Origin: Prevotella sp.
Lineage (GTDB): Bacteria; Bacteroidota; Bacteroidia; Bacteroidales; Bacteroidaceae
Reading direction: 5' to 3'
Length of the DNA stretch: 64,000 bases
Assembly: GCA_017471245.1 (NCBI GenBank)
Contig: JAFUVB010000043.1
Location: 1-64,000 of the forward strand
The notes below the pieces were generated by a model. It had not been told where the DNA came from and did no database searches. It saw nothing but the letters and a program-made list of their open reading frames with translations. Shown piece after piece: positions 35,102-44,530 of the stretch; position 1 is the first letter of the stretch, and every line of letters starts with the position of its first letter. The translations under genes were made by a program, and so were the position numbers.

Positions 35102-35878
35102 ATGTCAACGATAATATACCCCAGCCCAATATTCGGACCTGTACACAGCAGAAGACTTGGTGTTTCATTGGGCATAAACTTGCTGCCTGGCGACGGCAAG
35201 ACATGCACCTTCGACTGTATATACTGTGAATGCGGATTCAACGCTGATTTCCGTCCGCGACAGAAGATGCCCACGCGCAAGGAAGTGGCAGAGGCATTAG
35301 AGAGGAAACTACAGGACATGCAGAAGAACGGTCCATCACCAGATGTCTTCACCTTCGCTGGCAATGGCGAGCCTACGGCAAATCCTCATTTCCCAGAGAT
35401 TATCAGCGACACCATCCAGCTGCGCGACCGCTATTTCCCCAATGCCAAGGTATCAGTATTGAGCAATTCAACCATGATAACGAAACAACGCGTGCGCGAT
35501 GCATTGATGAAAGTAGATAACAACATCCTGAAACTCGACACTGTAGCTCCTGAGTATATCCGAAAAGTGGACCGCCCCAATGCGTACTACGACCTGGCAC
35601 AGATTGTTGAGTCTATGAAACTGTTCGATGGTCATTTTATCATACAAACCATGTTCATGAAAGGCACATTCAACGGAGAGAATGTTGACAACACTGGAGA
35701 TGAATACGTGGAACCGTGGATCAAGGTTGTGAAGGACATACGCCCACAGCAGGTCATGATATATACCATCGACCGCGAAACACCGGCTCATCATCTGATG
35801 AAGGCTTCCCATCAGGAACTTGACGCAATCCGCGACCGTGTAAAAGAAGCAGGCATCCCATGCTCCGCCTCATATTGA
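35102..35878 (+). CDS. radical SAM protein
   Basis: A 258-residue protein with the cluster motif CTFDCIYC (CxxxCxxC) near residue 38, followed by DVFTFAGNGEPTANPHFPEI, which has the GNGEPT motif seen in 'anaerobic' wybutosine-like or activase-type radical SAM proteins. It opens IFGPVHSRRLGVSLGINLLP, a conserved opening in this subfamily. It has no SPASM or other extra domain. Its substrate is unknown; related proteins are annotated only as radical SAM. The start is fixed by a promoter box 17 nt upstream. The last codons are part of a 40-bp direct repeat (35873-35953). cca follows. Confidence 0.88.
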   Translation: MSTIIYPSPIFGPVHSRRLGVSLGINLLPGDGKTCTFDCIYCECGFNADFRPRQKMPTRKEVAEALERKLQDMQKNGPSPDVFTFAGNGEPTANPHFPEIISDTIQLRDRYFPNAKVSVLSNSTMITKQRVRDALMKVDNNILKLDTVAPEYIRKVDRPNAYYDLAQIVESMKLFDGHFIIQTMFMKGTFNGENVDNTGDEYVEPWIKVVKDIRPQQVMIYTIDRETPAHHLMKASHQELDAIRDRVKEAGIPCSASY

Positions 35879-35953
35879 ACAACCGAAAGGTATTATTCAC
35901 TACCAACAACAGCTATTGAACAACCGAAGATATTATTCACTACCAACAACAGC
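35873..35953 (+). repeat. direct repeat of about 40 bp spanning a stop codon
   Basis: Two near-identical units (35873-35913 and 35914-35953, one deletion and one substitution). The first begins with the last codon and TGA of the radical SAM gene, and the second ends 2 nt before the cca ATG. A tandem duplication of the intergenic spacer explains it. Confidence 0.8.
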
Positions 35954-35955
35954 AA

Positions 35956-37455
35956 ATGAAACAATATACAGATGCCGAATTGGCGAAAATTCTTGATAAG
36001 GACATTTTCCACATGATCTCAGCAGCAGCAGATGAACTGGGACTGGAATGCTACGTAGTAGGCGGATATGTGCGCGACATCTTTCTGGAACGCCCCTCCA
36101 ACGACATCGACGTGGTGGTCATTGGAAGCGGTATCTCCGTGGCAGAATCTCTGAAAGAGAAACTGGGACGGAGGGCTCGTCTGTCAGTGTTCAAGAATTA
36201 CGGCACGGCGCAAGTGAAAGTACGAGGGATGGAAGTGGAATTCGTTGGGGCACGTAAAGAGAGCTATAGCAGTGACTCACGCAAGCCCGTGGTGGAGAAC
36301 GGAACACTGGAAGACGACCAGAACCGTCGCGACTTCACCATCAACGCACTCGCCATCTGCCTGAACAAGAACCGCTTTGGTGAACTCGTTGACCCCTTCA
36401 ACGGTTTATACGACCTGGAGGATGGCATCATCAGAACACCACTCGACCCAGATATCACATTTTCTGACGACCCGTTACGTATGCTTCGCTGCATACGCTT
36501 TGCCACACAGCTTAACTTCTACATTGAGGAGGAGACTTTCGATGCCCTGCGGCGCAATGCAGCACGACTGAAAATTATCAGTAGCGAGCGTATCGCCGAC
36601 GAAATGAACAAGATCATGATGAGCCGACACCCAAGCACAGGTTTCGACTATCTATACCGCTCAGGGCTGCTGTTCATCATCCTGCCTGAACTGGTGGCTC
36701 TCGACAATGTGACGAAACAGAATGGAAGGGCTCACAAAAACAACTACTATCACACCATGGAAGTTCTGGAGAATGTGGTGAAGAGCCAGGTGGAAAACGA
36801 AAAGCAGAGCTGTCAGAAAAACAACGAGCAGGTGCATCAGGAGGACAAGCAGCTATGGCTGCGCTGGGCTGCTCTTCTTCATGACATAGGTAAGATGAAG
36901 GTGCGGCGCTGGGATCCCTTGGCAGGATGGACTTTCCACAATCACAACTACGTGGGTGCAAAGATGGTGCCTGAAATATTCCGTCGCATGAAACTGCCAT
37001 TGGACAACAAGATGAAGTACGTGCAGAAATTGGTGGAATTGCACATGCGACCTATTGTCATTGCCGATGATGTGGTGACCGACAGCGCGGTGCGGCGCCT
37101 TCTCAACGATGCCGGCGACGACATAGATGACCTGATGACATTGTGCGAGGCTGACATCACCAGCAAGAACCAGGTGAGGAAATCCCAGTTTCTCGACAAT
37201 TTCCGTATCGTGCGCGAGAAGCTGAACGACCTGAAGGAGAAAGACTACAAGCGACTGCTGCAACCTGTCATCGACGGAAACGAGATTATGGAGATGTTCA
37301 ACCTGCGTCCGTCAAAAGAGGTGGGCGAGCTTAAAAAGTATCTGAAAGATGCAGTGCTCGACAACAAAGTACCCAACGAGCGTGAGCCACTCATGCAACT
37401 TCTCTTGCAAGAGGCAGAAAAAAAGGGACTCGTAAAGGCTGCAAAAGATAGTTAA
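35956..37455 (+). CDS. cca: CCA-adding tRNA nucleotidyltransferase / HD domain protein
   Basis: A 499-residue enzyme. The N-terminal nucleotidyltransferase head has YVVGGYVRDIFLERPSNDID near residue 35 (GGxVRD, DxD metal site) and DDQNRRDFTINALAICLNKN near 115. The RNA-binding linker follows (DPLRMLRCIRFATQLNFYIE). The C-terminal HD domain has WAALLHDIGKMKVRRW near 312, a metal phosphohydrolase site. It adds or repairs the CCA end of tRNA; Bacteroidetes tRNA genes do not all encode CCA, so it is needed. Length and domain order fit the class II family with HD. The stretch near 280-300 is Glu/Gln-rich and variable. It lies after the radical SAM gene. Confidence 0.93.
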   Translation: MKQYTDAELAKILDKDIFHMISAAADELGLECYVVGGYVRDIFLERPSNDIDVVVIGSGISVAESLKEKLGRRARLSVFKNYGTAQVKVRGMEVEFVGARKESYSSDSRKPVVENGTLEDDQNRRDFTINALAICLNKNRFGELVDPFNGLYDLEDGIIRTPLDPDITFSDDPLRMLRCIRFATQLNFYIEEETFDALRRNAARLKIISSERIADEMNKIMMSRHPSTGFDYLYRSGLLFIILPELVALDNVTKQNGRAHKNNYYHTMEVLENVVKSQVENEKQSCQKNNEQVHQEDKQLWLRWAALLHDIGKMKVRRWDPLAGWTFHNHNYVGAKMVPEIFRRMKLPLDNKMKYVQKLVELHMRPIVIADDVVTDSAVRRLLNDAGDDIDDLMTLCEADITSKNQVRKSQFLDNFRIVREKLNDLKEKDYKRLLQPVIDGNEIMEMFNLRPSKEVGELKKYLKDAVLDNKVPNEREPLMQLLLQEAEKKGLVKAAKDS

Positions 37456-37504
37456 TTGTTGCAAAAGTTCTTTTTTTCATCACAACACTATTAATAATAA
37501 TGTG

Positions 37505-37512
37505 TACTTTTG
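37505..37512 (+). promoter_or_regulatory. -7 box TACTTTTG of the second RND operon
   Basis: TACTTTTG followed by GC, 77 nt before the lipoprotein ATG at 37589 and 44 nt before 37556. Confidence 0.65.
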
Positions 37513-37588
37513 CACTTTGAAAACTCAATCCTCAGAAAAAGTTTTCCCTTGAAATATGATGAATAAATATTATTACAGCAAAATAAAT

Positions 37589-38791
37589 ATGAAAAGTAAG
37601 AATTTAATGATGGTGGCATGTGTTGCGCTGCTTACTTCTTGTGGAGGAGGAAAGCGTGGTGGCATGCCCAACTTCGGTGACAATGAGTATCCTGTACAGA
37701 CAGTACAGATACAGAGTACATCCATGCAGACCACATTCCCTGCCACAATCAAGGGTGTGCAGGATGTGGAGATCCGCCCCAAAGTGGCAGGATTCATCAC
37801 AAAGGTCTGTGTCAAGGAAGGTCAGGCGGTAGGAGCAGGACAACTGTTGTTTGTGATTGACAACGAGACTTATCAGGCTGCGGTGCGACAGGCTCAGGCT
37901 GCCGTGAATACTGCAACAGCACAATGCAACACGGCAAAACTGACTTTTGACAACAGCCAGCAGCTATTCGACAATAAGGTAATCGGATCATTCGAGCTTG
38001 AGTCTGCCAAAAACACCTACCAGAGCGCACAGGCACAGCTCGCACAGGCAAAAGCATCACTGGCTTCAGCAAAGGAAATGCTGAGTTTCTGCTATGTGAA
38101 GAGCCCCTCTGCAGGTGTCGTCGGCTCTCTTCCCTACAAAGTTGGAGCCATGGTCAGCTCAGGCAGTGTTCCTGCACTCACCACAATATCAAACATCAGC
38201 AGCATGGAGGTATACTTCGCTGTGTCAGAAAAAGACATGCTCACACTGAGCAAGACGGCCGGCAGCACTAATTCTGCTATCAACAGCTATCCGCCAGTGA
38301 AACTACAATTGGCTGATGGTACAATCTATGGTCATGAGGGAAAGGTTGTTAAGGCAAGCGGTGTGATTGATGCAGCCACTGGCAGCGTGCAGATGATTGC
38401 CCATTTTCCCAATCCAGAGCGCCTGCTCAAGAGTGGCGGCTCAGGATCCATCATCGTGGCTAAGGATGACAACACGGCAATCATGATTCCACAGTCTGTG
38501 GTTTCTGAGGTGCAAGACAAAAAGTTCGTCTATGTGTTGGGAAAAGACAACAAGGTGAAATACACAGAAATCAGTGTTGACCCACAAACCGACGGCGTCC
38601 ATTTCATTGTTCGCAGCGGACTGAATGTCGGCGACAAATATGTAACCAACGGCATTACCAAGCTTACCGACGGCATGGAAATTAAGCCGATCACTCCAGA
38701 GCAGTATCAGAAGAAAATCGATGATGCAGCTAAGATCGGCACCGACGGCACTGCAAAAGGTTTCGTTGATGCAATGAGTGGGAAGAAATAA
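37589..38791 (+). CDS. efflux RND transporter periplasmic adaptor (lipoprotein)
   Basis: A 400-residue membrane fusion protein of the AcrA/MexA type. I prefer the ATG at 37589 because MKSKNLMMVACVALLTSCGG is a clean lipoprotein signal; the upstream ATG at 37556 would add 11 polar residues. Visible parts: lipoyl half (GFITKVCVKEGQAVGAGQLL), alpha-hairpin (QAQAQLAQAKASLASAKEML), second lipoyl half (FCYVKSPSAGVVGSLPYKVG), then beta-barrel and membrane-proximal domains (NAVRSGLNVGDKYV-like end). It joins the RND pump that follows after 30 nt to the NodT-type channel. Confidence 0.93.
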   Translation: MKSKNLMMVACVALLTSCGGGKRGGMPNFGDNEYPVQTVQIQSTSMQTTFPATIKGVQDVEIRPKVAGFITKVCVKEGQAVGAGQLLFVIDNETYQAAVRQAQAAVNTATAQCNTAKLTFDNSQQLFDNKVIGSFELESAKNTYQSAQAQLAQAKASLASAKEMLSFCYVKSPSAGVVGSLPYKVGAMVSSGSVPALTTISNISSMEVYFAVSEKDMLTLSKTAGSTNSAINSYPPVKLQLADGTIYGHEGKVVKASGVIDAATGSVQMIAHFPNPERLLKSGGSGSIIVAKDDNTAIMIPQSVVSEVQDKKFVYVLGKDNKVKYTEISVDPQTDGVHFIVRSGLNVGDKYVTNGITKLTDGMEIKPITPEQYQKKIDDAAKIGTDGTAKGFVDAMSGKK

Positions 38792-38821
38792 AAAGATGGT
38801 AGAAAGAAAAAAGTAAAGAGA

Positions 38822-41800
38822 ATGACTTTTACGACATTTATAAAACGCCCAGTGCTCTCAACGGTGATTTCCATCGTTATTGTATTGCTGGGTTTCATCG
38901 GACTGGCAACACTGCCCATTGAGCAGTATCCAGACATCGCACCGCCAACGGTTGTGGTGTTCACCAGTTATCCTGGTGCCGATGCAGAGACTGTAAAGAA
39001 CTCTGTGCTCGTGCCGCTGGAAGAGAGCATCAACGGTGTGGAGGGCATGGATTATATTTCTTCGTCGGCATCATCTGGCTCTGCCAGCATTTCCATTCTG
39101 TTCCGTCAGGGCATGAATGCTGACATGTGTGCCGTGAATGTGCAGAACCGCGTGCAGCAAGCACAGGCACTGCTGCCTGCTGAGGTCACTCGTATCGGTG
39201 TCACCGTCATGAAGCGCCAGACATCACAGGTGATGATGTTCACACTGACCAGCGACGGCCGCTACGACGACGAGTTCTTGACAAACTATAACAACATCAA
39301 CATCGTTCCTGCCATCAAACGTATCCAAGGCGTCGGCGATGTGCAGAGTCCTGGTGTGAAGACCTACTCCATGCGTATCTGGCTCAAGCCGGAAGTTATG
39401 AAGCAGTACGGATTGATGCCCTCTGATATCAGTGGCGTGCTGGCAGAACAGAACATTGAAGCTGCTCCCGGACAATTCGGTGAACAATCTAATGTCGCCT
39501 ATGAGTATGCCATGCGCTATACAGGCCGTCTGAAGACAGAAGAAGAATTCGGTAACATCGTCATTTCAAGCGATGCCAACGGACAGACGCTAAAGCTGAA
39601 AGACGTGGCAAAGATCGAACTCGGCGGCTTACAGTATTCCGTATCCATGAAGAACAACAACATCCCCTCTGTGATGGGTATGGTTCAGCAGATTGCGGGT
39701 TCCAATGCCAATGAGATAGCCGTCAACGTGAAAAAAGAGCTGGAAGAGCAGGCAAAACTATTCCCTCCAGGAATGGTGTACAAGATCAATTATGATGTTA
39801 CAGAATTCCTCTACGCCTCTATCGAGGAAGTGGTATTCACGCTATTCATGACATTAGTATTGGTGTTCCTTGTGGTTTATATTTTCTTGCAAGACTTCCG
39901 ATCCACACTGATACCATTGATTGCCGTGCCTGTATCTTTGATTGGTACGTTCTTCTTCCTGAAGATATTCGGTTTTTCCATCAACTTGCTCGTGCTTTCT
40001 GCATTGCTTTTGGCAATTGCCATTGTGGTCGACGATGCCATTGTGGTTGTAGAGGCTGTCCATGCTAAACTTGATCAAGGCTACAAGAGTGCTCTCACGG
40101 CTTCCATCGATGCCATGAACGAGATATCGGGTGCTATTATCTCCATTACGCTTGTGATGGCATCTGTGTTCATCCCGGTGTCGTTCATCGGAGGAACGTC
40201 AGGAACCTTCTATCGTGAATTCGGTGTAACGATGGCTGTAGCCATCTTCATTTCAGCCTTAAATGCATTGACGCTATCGCCTGCCCTGTGTGCTATATTC
40301 CTCAAACCGCACGACAAGGATGGAAAGGAAGTTAAAATGTCACGTATAGACCGTTTCCATTTGGCTTTTAACACTTCTTACAACAAGGTGTTAGGTAAAT
40401 ACAAAAACAGAGTAGAGAAACTGGTACGCAAACCTATCGCCATCGGCATAGCAGTACTGATAGGTATTGCAGCACTCGTTGCAACGATGATGACAACAAA
40501 AACAGGATTGGTACCAAACGAAGATACAGGTACTCTGTTCTGCACCGTTTCCATGCCTCCAGCAACATCAGTTGCAAGAACCACCCAGGTGATCAATCAG
40601 GTGGACTCTATCCTGGCTGCAAATCCGGCTATTCTTACCCGTGAGCAGATCCAGGGTTACAACTTCATAGCCGGTGCCGGTTCCGACCAAGCAACATTCA
40701 TCATCAAGCTTAAGCCTTTCGAAGAGCGTCAGAAAGGTTTCTGGTGGAAACTGTCCGGACTGTGGCAGGGCGACGGAGTCTATCGTTTCCTTGTCAATCC
40801 ATACGATGCCAATTCTGTACTCGGTTTGATATACAAGCAGACAGCGGCTATCAAGGATGCACAGATTCTGGCATTTGCTCCGCCTATGATTCCTGGTTTC
40901 TCCGCCAACAGTGGCGTATCACTGGTGATGCAAGACCGAACAGGCGGCAGCCTGAATCGCTTCTTTGAAATCACTAAGGAGTATCTGGCAGAACTGAACA
41001 AGCGACCAGAGATACAGATGGCACAGACTTCCTACAACCCCAACTACCCACAGTACATGATTCATGTGGATGTGGCAAAATGCAAACAAGCGGGAATTTC
41101 ACCATCAACGATTCTGACAACGTTACAAGGTTACTACGGTGGTCTGTATGCCTCCAACTTCAATGCTTATGGAAAACTCTACCGCGTCATGGTACAGGGC
41201 GACCCAGCCACGCGCATGACCCCGGAGAGTCTGAACAGTGTTTATGTACGTACACCCAGTGGCATGTCACCTATTCAGGAATACTGCACGTTGGAGCGCG
41301 TATACGGTCCGTCGAACATCAACCGTTTCAACCTGTTCACGTCAATCAATGTGACTGCAACCGTAGCTGACGGATACTCTTCAGGTGAAGCCATCAAGGC
41401 GTGCGAGGAAGTTGCATCACAGACGCTTCCTGCAGGCTACACCTATGACTATTCCGGACTTACTCGCTCCGAGGCAGCGTCAAGCAATTCAACTGCACTC
41501 ATCTTCGTGCTCTGTTTCATCTTCATCTATTTGATTCTGTCGGCACAGTACGAATCCTACATTCTGCCTTTGGCAGTGGTGCTATCAGTACCCTTCGGAC
41601 TGGCAGGTGCATTCCTCTTCACGCAGTTGTTCGGTCACTCCAACGACATCTACATGCAGATATCGCTCATCATGCTCATCGGTCTTCTTGCCAAGAACGC
41701 CATCCTCATTGTACAGTTTGCACTCGAGCGCCGACAGACGGGTATGGCAATCTCCTGGTCGGCAGTCTTGGGTTCTGCAGCTCGTCTGCGTCCTATCCTC

Positions 41801-42076
41801 ATGACATCACTTGCCATGGTGATTGGTTTGCTGCCAATGATGTTCGCCTCGGGCGTAGGCAAAAACGGGAACCAAACACTGGGTGCAGCTGCCGTAGGCG
41901 GCATGCTTATCGGAACCCTGCTTCAGATTTTCGTTGTACCCACGCTATTCGTCATCTTCCAGTCGTTACAGGAGAAAATCAGCCCTATGAAGTTTGATGA
42001 TGAAGAAAACCTTGAGGTGGAAGCTGAGTTGCAACAATATGCTCATCGTCCTGTGGAGTATCAAGTTGAAGAGTAA
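38822..42076 (+). CDS. RND efflux transporter permease, HAE1 family (AcrB/MexB type)
   Basis: A 1084-residue hydrophobe/amphiphile pump of the HAE1 subfamily. It begins MTFTTFIKRPVLSTVISIVI and has EQYPDIAPPTVVVFTSYPGA at the porter domain entry, as in AcrB. The proton-relay helix reads LLLAIAIVVDDAIVVVEAVH with the paired Asp. The second half repeats it (MLIGLLAKNAILIVQFALER). It exports a broad range of amphiphilic compounds out of the membrane and periplasm. It is the middle gene of the adaptor-pump-channel operon, with 14 nt to the next gene. Unlike the first operon, no heptamer repeats interrupt it. Confidence 0.95.
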   Translation: MTFTTFIKRPVLSTVISIVIVLLGFIGLATLPIEQYPDIAPPTVVVFTSYPGADAETVKNSVLVPLEESINGVEGMDYISSSASSGSASISILFRQGMNADMCAVNVQNRVQQAQALLPAEVTRIGVTVMKRQTSQVMMFTLTSDGRYDDEFLTNYNNINIVPAIKRIQGVGDVQSPGVKTYSMRIWLKPEVMKQYGLMPSDISGVLAEQNIEAAPGQFGEQSNVAYEYAMRYTGRLKTEEEFGNIVISSDANGQTLKLKDVAKIELGGLQYSVSMKNNNIPSVMGMVQQIAGSNANEIAVNVKKELEEQAKLFPPGMVYKINYDVTEFLYASIEEVVFTLFMTLVLVFLVVYIFLQDFRSTLIPLIAVPVSLIGTFFFLKIFGFSINLLVLSALLLAIAIVVDDAIVVVEAVHAKLDQGYKSALTASIDAMNEISGAIISITLVMASVFIPVSFIGGTSGTFYREFGVTMAVAIFISALNALTLSPALCAIFLKPHDKDGKEVKMSRIDRFHLAFNTSYNKVLGKYKNRVEKLVRKPIAIGIAVLIGIAALVATMMTTKTGLVPNEDTGTLFCTVSMPPATSVARTTQVINQVDSILAANPAILTREQIQGYNFIAGAGSDQATFIIKLKPFEERQKGFWWKLSGLWQGDGVYRFLVNPYDANSVLGLIYKQTAAIKDAQILAFAPPMIPGFSANSGVSLVMQDRTGGSLNRFFEITKEYLAELNKRPEIQMAQTSYNPNYPQYMIHVDVAKCKQAGISPSTILTTLQGYYGGLYASNFNAYGKLYRVMVQGDPATRMTPESLNSVYVRTPSGMSPIQEYCTLERVYGPSNINRFNLFTSINVTATVADGYSSGEAIKACEEVASQTLPAGYTYDYSGLTRSEAASSNSTALIFVLCFIFIYLILSAQYESYILPLAVVLSVPFGLAGAFLFTQLFGHSNDIYMQISLIMLIGLLAKNAILIVQFALERRQTGMAISWSAVLGSAARLRPILMTSLAMVIGLLPMMFASGVGKNGNQTLGAAAVGGMLIGTLLQIFVVPTLFVIFQSLQEKISPMKFDDEENLEVEAELQQYAHRPVEYQVEE

Positions 42077-42090
42077 AAGTTGACAGATTT

Positions 42091-43464
42091 ATGAAAAAGA
42101 TACTTATGATTGCAGCCTCCGCCATGATTATGGCAAGCTGCGGCCTATACACAAAATATGAACGTCCCGTCGTGAACACCAAGGGATTGGTACGCGACGT
42201 GACATCACTGACCGACACGCTTGTGGTGAAAGACACCACAAGCTTCGGTAAACTGCCCTGGCGCACTGTCTTCACCGACCCACAGCTCCAGGCACTGATC
42301 GAGAAAGGGCTCGACAACAATGCCGACCTGCTCAACGCTGCACTTAACGTAAAGATGGTTGAGGAGGCTCTCAAAGTGGCTAAGCTCGCCTTCATCCCTA
42401 CATTAGCCTTCACACCGCAGGGAACCATCGCATCTTTCGATGGCGCAAGGGCTACCAAGTCCTACTCCCTGCCAGTCTCCGCCAGCTGGAACGTCGACCT
42501 TTTCGGCAACCTGCTTAATTCCAAGCGCAGCACACAGATGCAGCTTCTCGCTACCAAAGACTACCAGACGGTTGTCAAGACGAACATCATCTCTGGCATT
42601 GCCAATCTTTACTACACCCTACTGATGCTCGACCGTCAGGAGGAAATCCTCAACGACATGATCGGACTCACCAAGGATACATGGGAGATGATGAAACTGC
42701 AGATGCAGCTCGGACGCGCACGCTCCACAAGCGTGCAGAGCGCAGAGGCTGCTTACTACTCCGTTCAGGCGCAGGCAGTTGATTTGAAACGACAGATACG
42801 CGAAATGGAGAACTCGCTCTCGCTGCTCATCGGACAGCCGGCACAGACCATCACACGCGGAAAAATTGCCGACCAATCGCTCCCCACAAACTTCAGCACT
42901 GGCATCGGCATACAGTTGCTCAACAATCGTGCCGACGTACACGCCGCTGAGATGACGCTCGCTCAGTGCTTTTACGATGTTAACACTGCTCGAAGTCGCT
43001 TCTATCCCAGCATCACCATCACCGGCACTGGCGCTTTCACCAACCAAAACGGTATGGTGAACCCAGGCAAGATGCTGTGGAGTGCTGTCGGAAGCCTCGT
43101 ACAGCCCATTTTCCAGCACGGACAGATTGTGGCTGGGCTGAAGGTGGCGCAGATGCAATACGAGCAGGCATACAACACTTGGCAGAACGCCATTCTCAAG
43201 GCAGGAAACGAGGTTAGCAACGCCCTCGTGCTTTATAACTCCTCTGCCGACAAGGCAAAGCTCGAAGCACGACAAATAGAGATACTCACGAAGAATGTGG
43301 AAGACACAAAGCAGCTCTACAAGAGCAGTACCTCTTCCTATCTTGAGGTCATTCAGGCTCAGAGCAGCCTGCTCAACGCTGAGATCTCCAAGGTGCAGGA
43401 TGACTTCTATAAGATGCAGGCGGTGGTGAACCTTTACATGGCACTTGGAGGAGGATCAAAATAG
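42091..43464 (+). CDS. efflux outer membrane lipoprotein, NodT/OprM family
   Basis: A 457-residue outer membrane channel anchored by lipid: the signal is MKKILMIAASAMIMASCGLY with the lipobox cysteine. It has the two OEP repeats with long coiled helices (ALIEKGLDNNADLLNAALNV, then GLKVAQMQYEQAYNTWQNAI) and the NodT-type opening YTKYERPV. It completes the tripartite pump with the two genes upstream. A short heptamer array follows, then lpxA. Confidence 0.93.
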   Translation: MKKILMIAASAMIMASCGLYTKYERPVVNTKGLVRDVTSLTDTLVVKDTTSFGKLPWRTVFTDPQLQALIEKGLDNNADLLNAALNVKMVEEALKVAKLAFIPTLAFTPQGTIASFDGARATKSYSLPVSASWNVDLFGNLLNSKRSTQMQLLATKDYQTVVKTNIISGIANLYYTLLMLDRQEEILNDMIGLTKDTWEMMKLQMQLGRARSTSVQSAEAAYYSVQAQAVDLKRQIREMENSLSLLIGQPAQTITRGKIADQSLPTNFSTGIGIQLLNNRADVHAAEMTLAQCFYDVNTARSRFYPSITITGTGAFTNQNGMVNPGKMLWSAVGSLVQPIFQHGQIVAGLKVAQMQYEQAYNTWQNAILKAGNEVSNALVLYNSSADKAKLEARQIEILTKNVEDTKQLYKSSTSSYLEVIQAQSSLLNAEISKVQDDFYKMQAVVNLYMALGGGSK

Positions 43465-43465
43465 T

Positions 43466-43533
43466 TCAGAGTTCAGACTTGAGAATTAAGAATTAAGCTC
43501 TGAGTTAGAGTTCAGAATTCATAATTTAGAAAT
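43466..43533 (+). repeat. heptamer array between oprM-like gene and lpxA
   Basis: Words of 7 nt run through the gap: GTTCAGA (twice), CTTGAGA, ATTAAGA, ATTAAGC, TCTGAGT, TAGAGTT, CAGAATT, CATAATT. Most carry TGA, TAA or TAG on the plus strand, closing all frames after the OprM stop. Confidence 0.65.
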
Positions 43534-43542
43534 GAAGTATTT

Positions 43543-44325
43543 ATGGCAAACGAAATAAGTCCAAAGGCCGAGATCAGTCCAAAGGCAGTCATCGGCGACA
43601 ATTGTAAGATATTCCCTTTCGTATACATCGAGGATGATGTGGTGATCGGTGACAACTGTATCATCTTCCCCTTCGTCAGCATCCTCAACGGCACGCGCAT
43701 GGGCGGACACAACAAAATCCATCAGGGGTCGGTGATTGGTGCATTGCCACAAGACTTTGACTTCCGCGGAGAGAAGACAGAGTGCATCATCGGCAATAAC
43801 AACATCATCCGCGAGAACGTTGTTGTCAACCGTGCCACACATGCGGGCGGACAGACAATAATAGGTGATGCCAACTTCCTGATGGAAGGATCGCATATAT
43901 CTCATGATGTGAAGGTGGGCAACCAGTGTGTATTCGGCTATGGCACAAAAATTGCTGGCGACTGCCTGATCGGCAACGGTGTCATATTCTCCTCCAGTGT
44001 AATTGAAAATGCGGGCACCCGCGTTGGCGAAGGTGTCATGATTCAAGCAGGTACCACATTCTCCAAAGACATTCCACCTTACATCATCGCTGGCGGCAAT
44101 CCCGTTGCCTATGGTGGAGTGAACATGACCATGTGCCGTTCTTACGGCATTGACGAGAAGGTACTCAAACACATTGCCAACGCCTATCGCTTGGTATTCC
44201 ACGGTCAGACCAGCGTTTTCGATGCTGTAATGCAGATCAAGGATCAGGTTCCAGATAGTGAAGAGATCCGTAAAATCACCTCATTTATCGAAGGATCAAC
44301 AAAGGGCATCATCAGCAAGATCTAA
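43543..44325 (+). CDS. lpxA: acyl-ACP--UDP-N-acetylglucosamine O-acyltransferase
   Basis: A 260-residue left-handed beta-helix acyltransferase that begins lipid A synthesis. Hexapeptide repeats fill the first two thirds (KAVIGDNCKIFPFVYIEDDV, IGNNNIIRENVVVNRATHAG). The catalytic histidine lies in LMEGSHISHDVKVGNQCVFG near residue 125. The C-terminal part carries the helical domain. Its length is usual. It sits 79 nt after the oprM-like gene, so it may be co-transcribed, although the heptamer array separates them. A terminator follows at 44349. Confidence 0.95.
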   Translation: MANEISPKAEISPKAVIGDNCKIFPFVYIEDDVVIGDNCIIFPFVSILNGTRMGGHNKIHQGSVIGALPQDFDFRGEKTECIIGNNNIIRENVVVNRATHAGGQTIIGDANFLMEGSHISHDVKVGNQCVFGYGTKIAGDCLIGNGVIFSSSVIENAGTRVGEGVMIQAGTTFSKDIPPYIIAGGNPVAYGGVNMTMCRSYGIDEKVLKHIANAYRLVFHGQTSVFDAVMQIKDQVPDSEEIRKITSFIEGSTKGIISKI

Positions 44326-44348
44326 GTTTTCGCAAAAATACATATCAT

Positions 44349-44379
44349 AAAAGGCAGACTGAGTTGCAGCCTGCCTTTT
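44349..44379 (+). terminator. terminator after lpxA
   Basis: Stem AAAAGGCAG/CTGCCTTTT with a 13-nt loop, T-run included in the stem. The A-run on the other side allows it to act for the minus-strand ECF gene as well. 44386-44530 shows no gene. Confidence 0.8.
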
Positions 44380-44530
44380 GTGTTATTACACCGCTTTCAC
44401 ATGACCATGCTTGCCTCTTGTCTTTTATCTCTTGCTTCAAAATGTTACTCCTTTACAGAAAAACTTTTTTAGAAGTGAGAGATTTCTTCTTGACAAGATG
44501 GGACTATCTTTACTTTTGGTTAACGTCTCA

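Noticed and set aside
37604..37924. Small antisense frames over the second adaptor gene
   Set aside because: No ribosome site or homologous pattern; the sense frame is a clear membrane fusion protein.
44400..44530. A small RNA gene upstream of the ECF S component
   Set aside because: TAnnTTTG-like words occur, but no terminator or fold follows in the right place, so there is no support.
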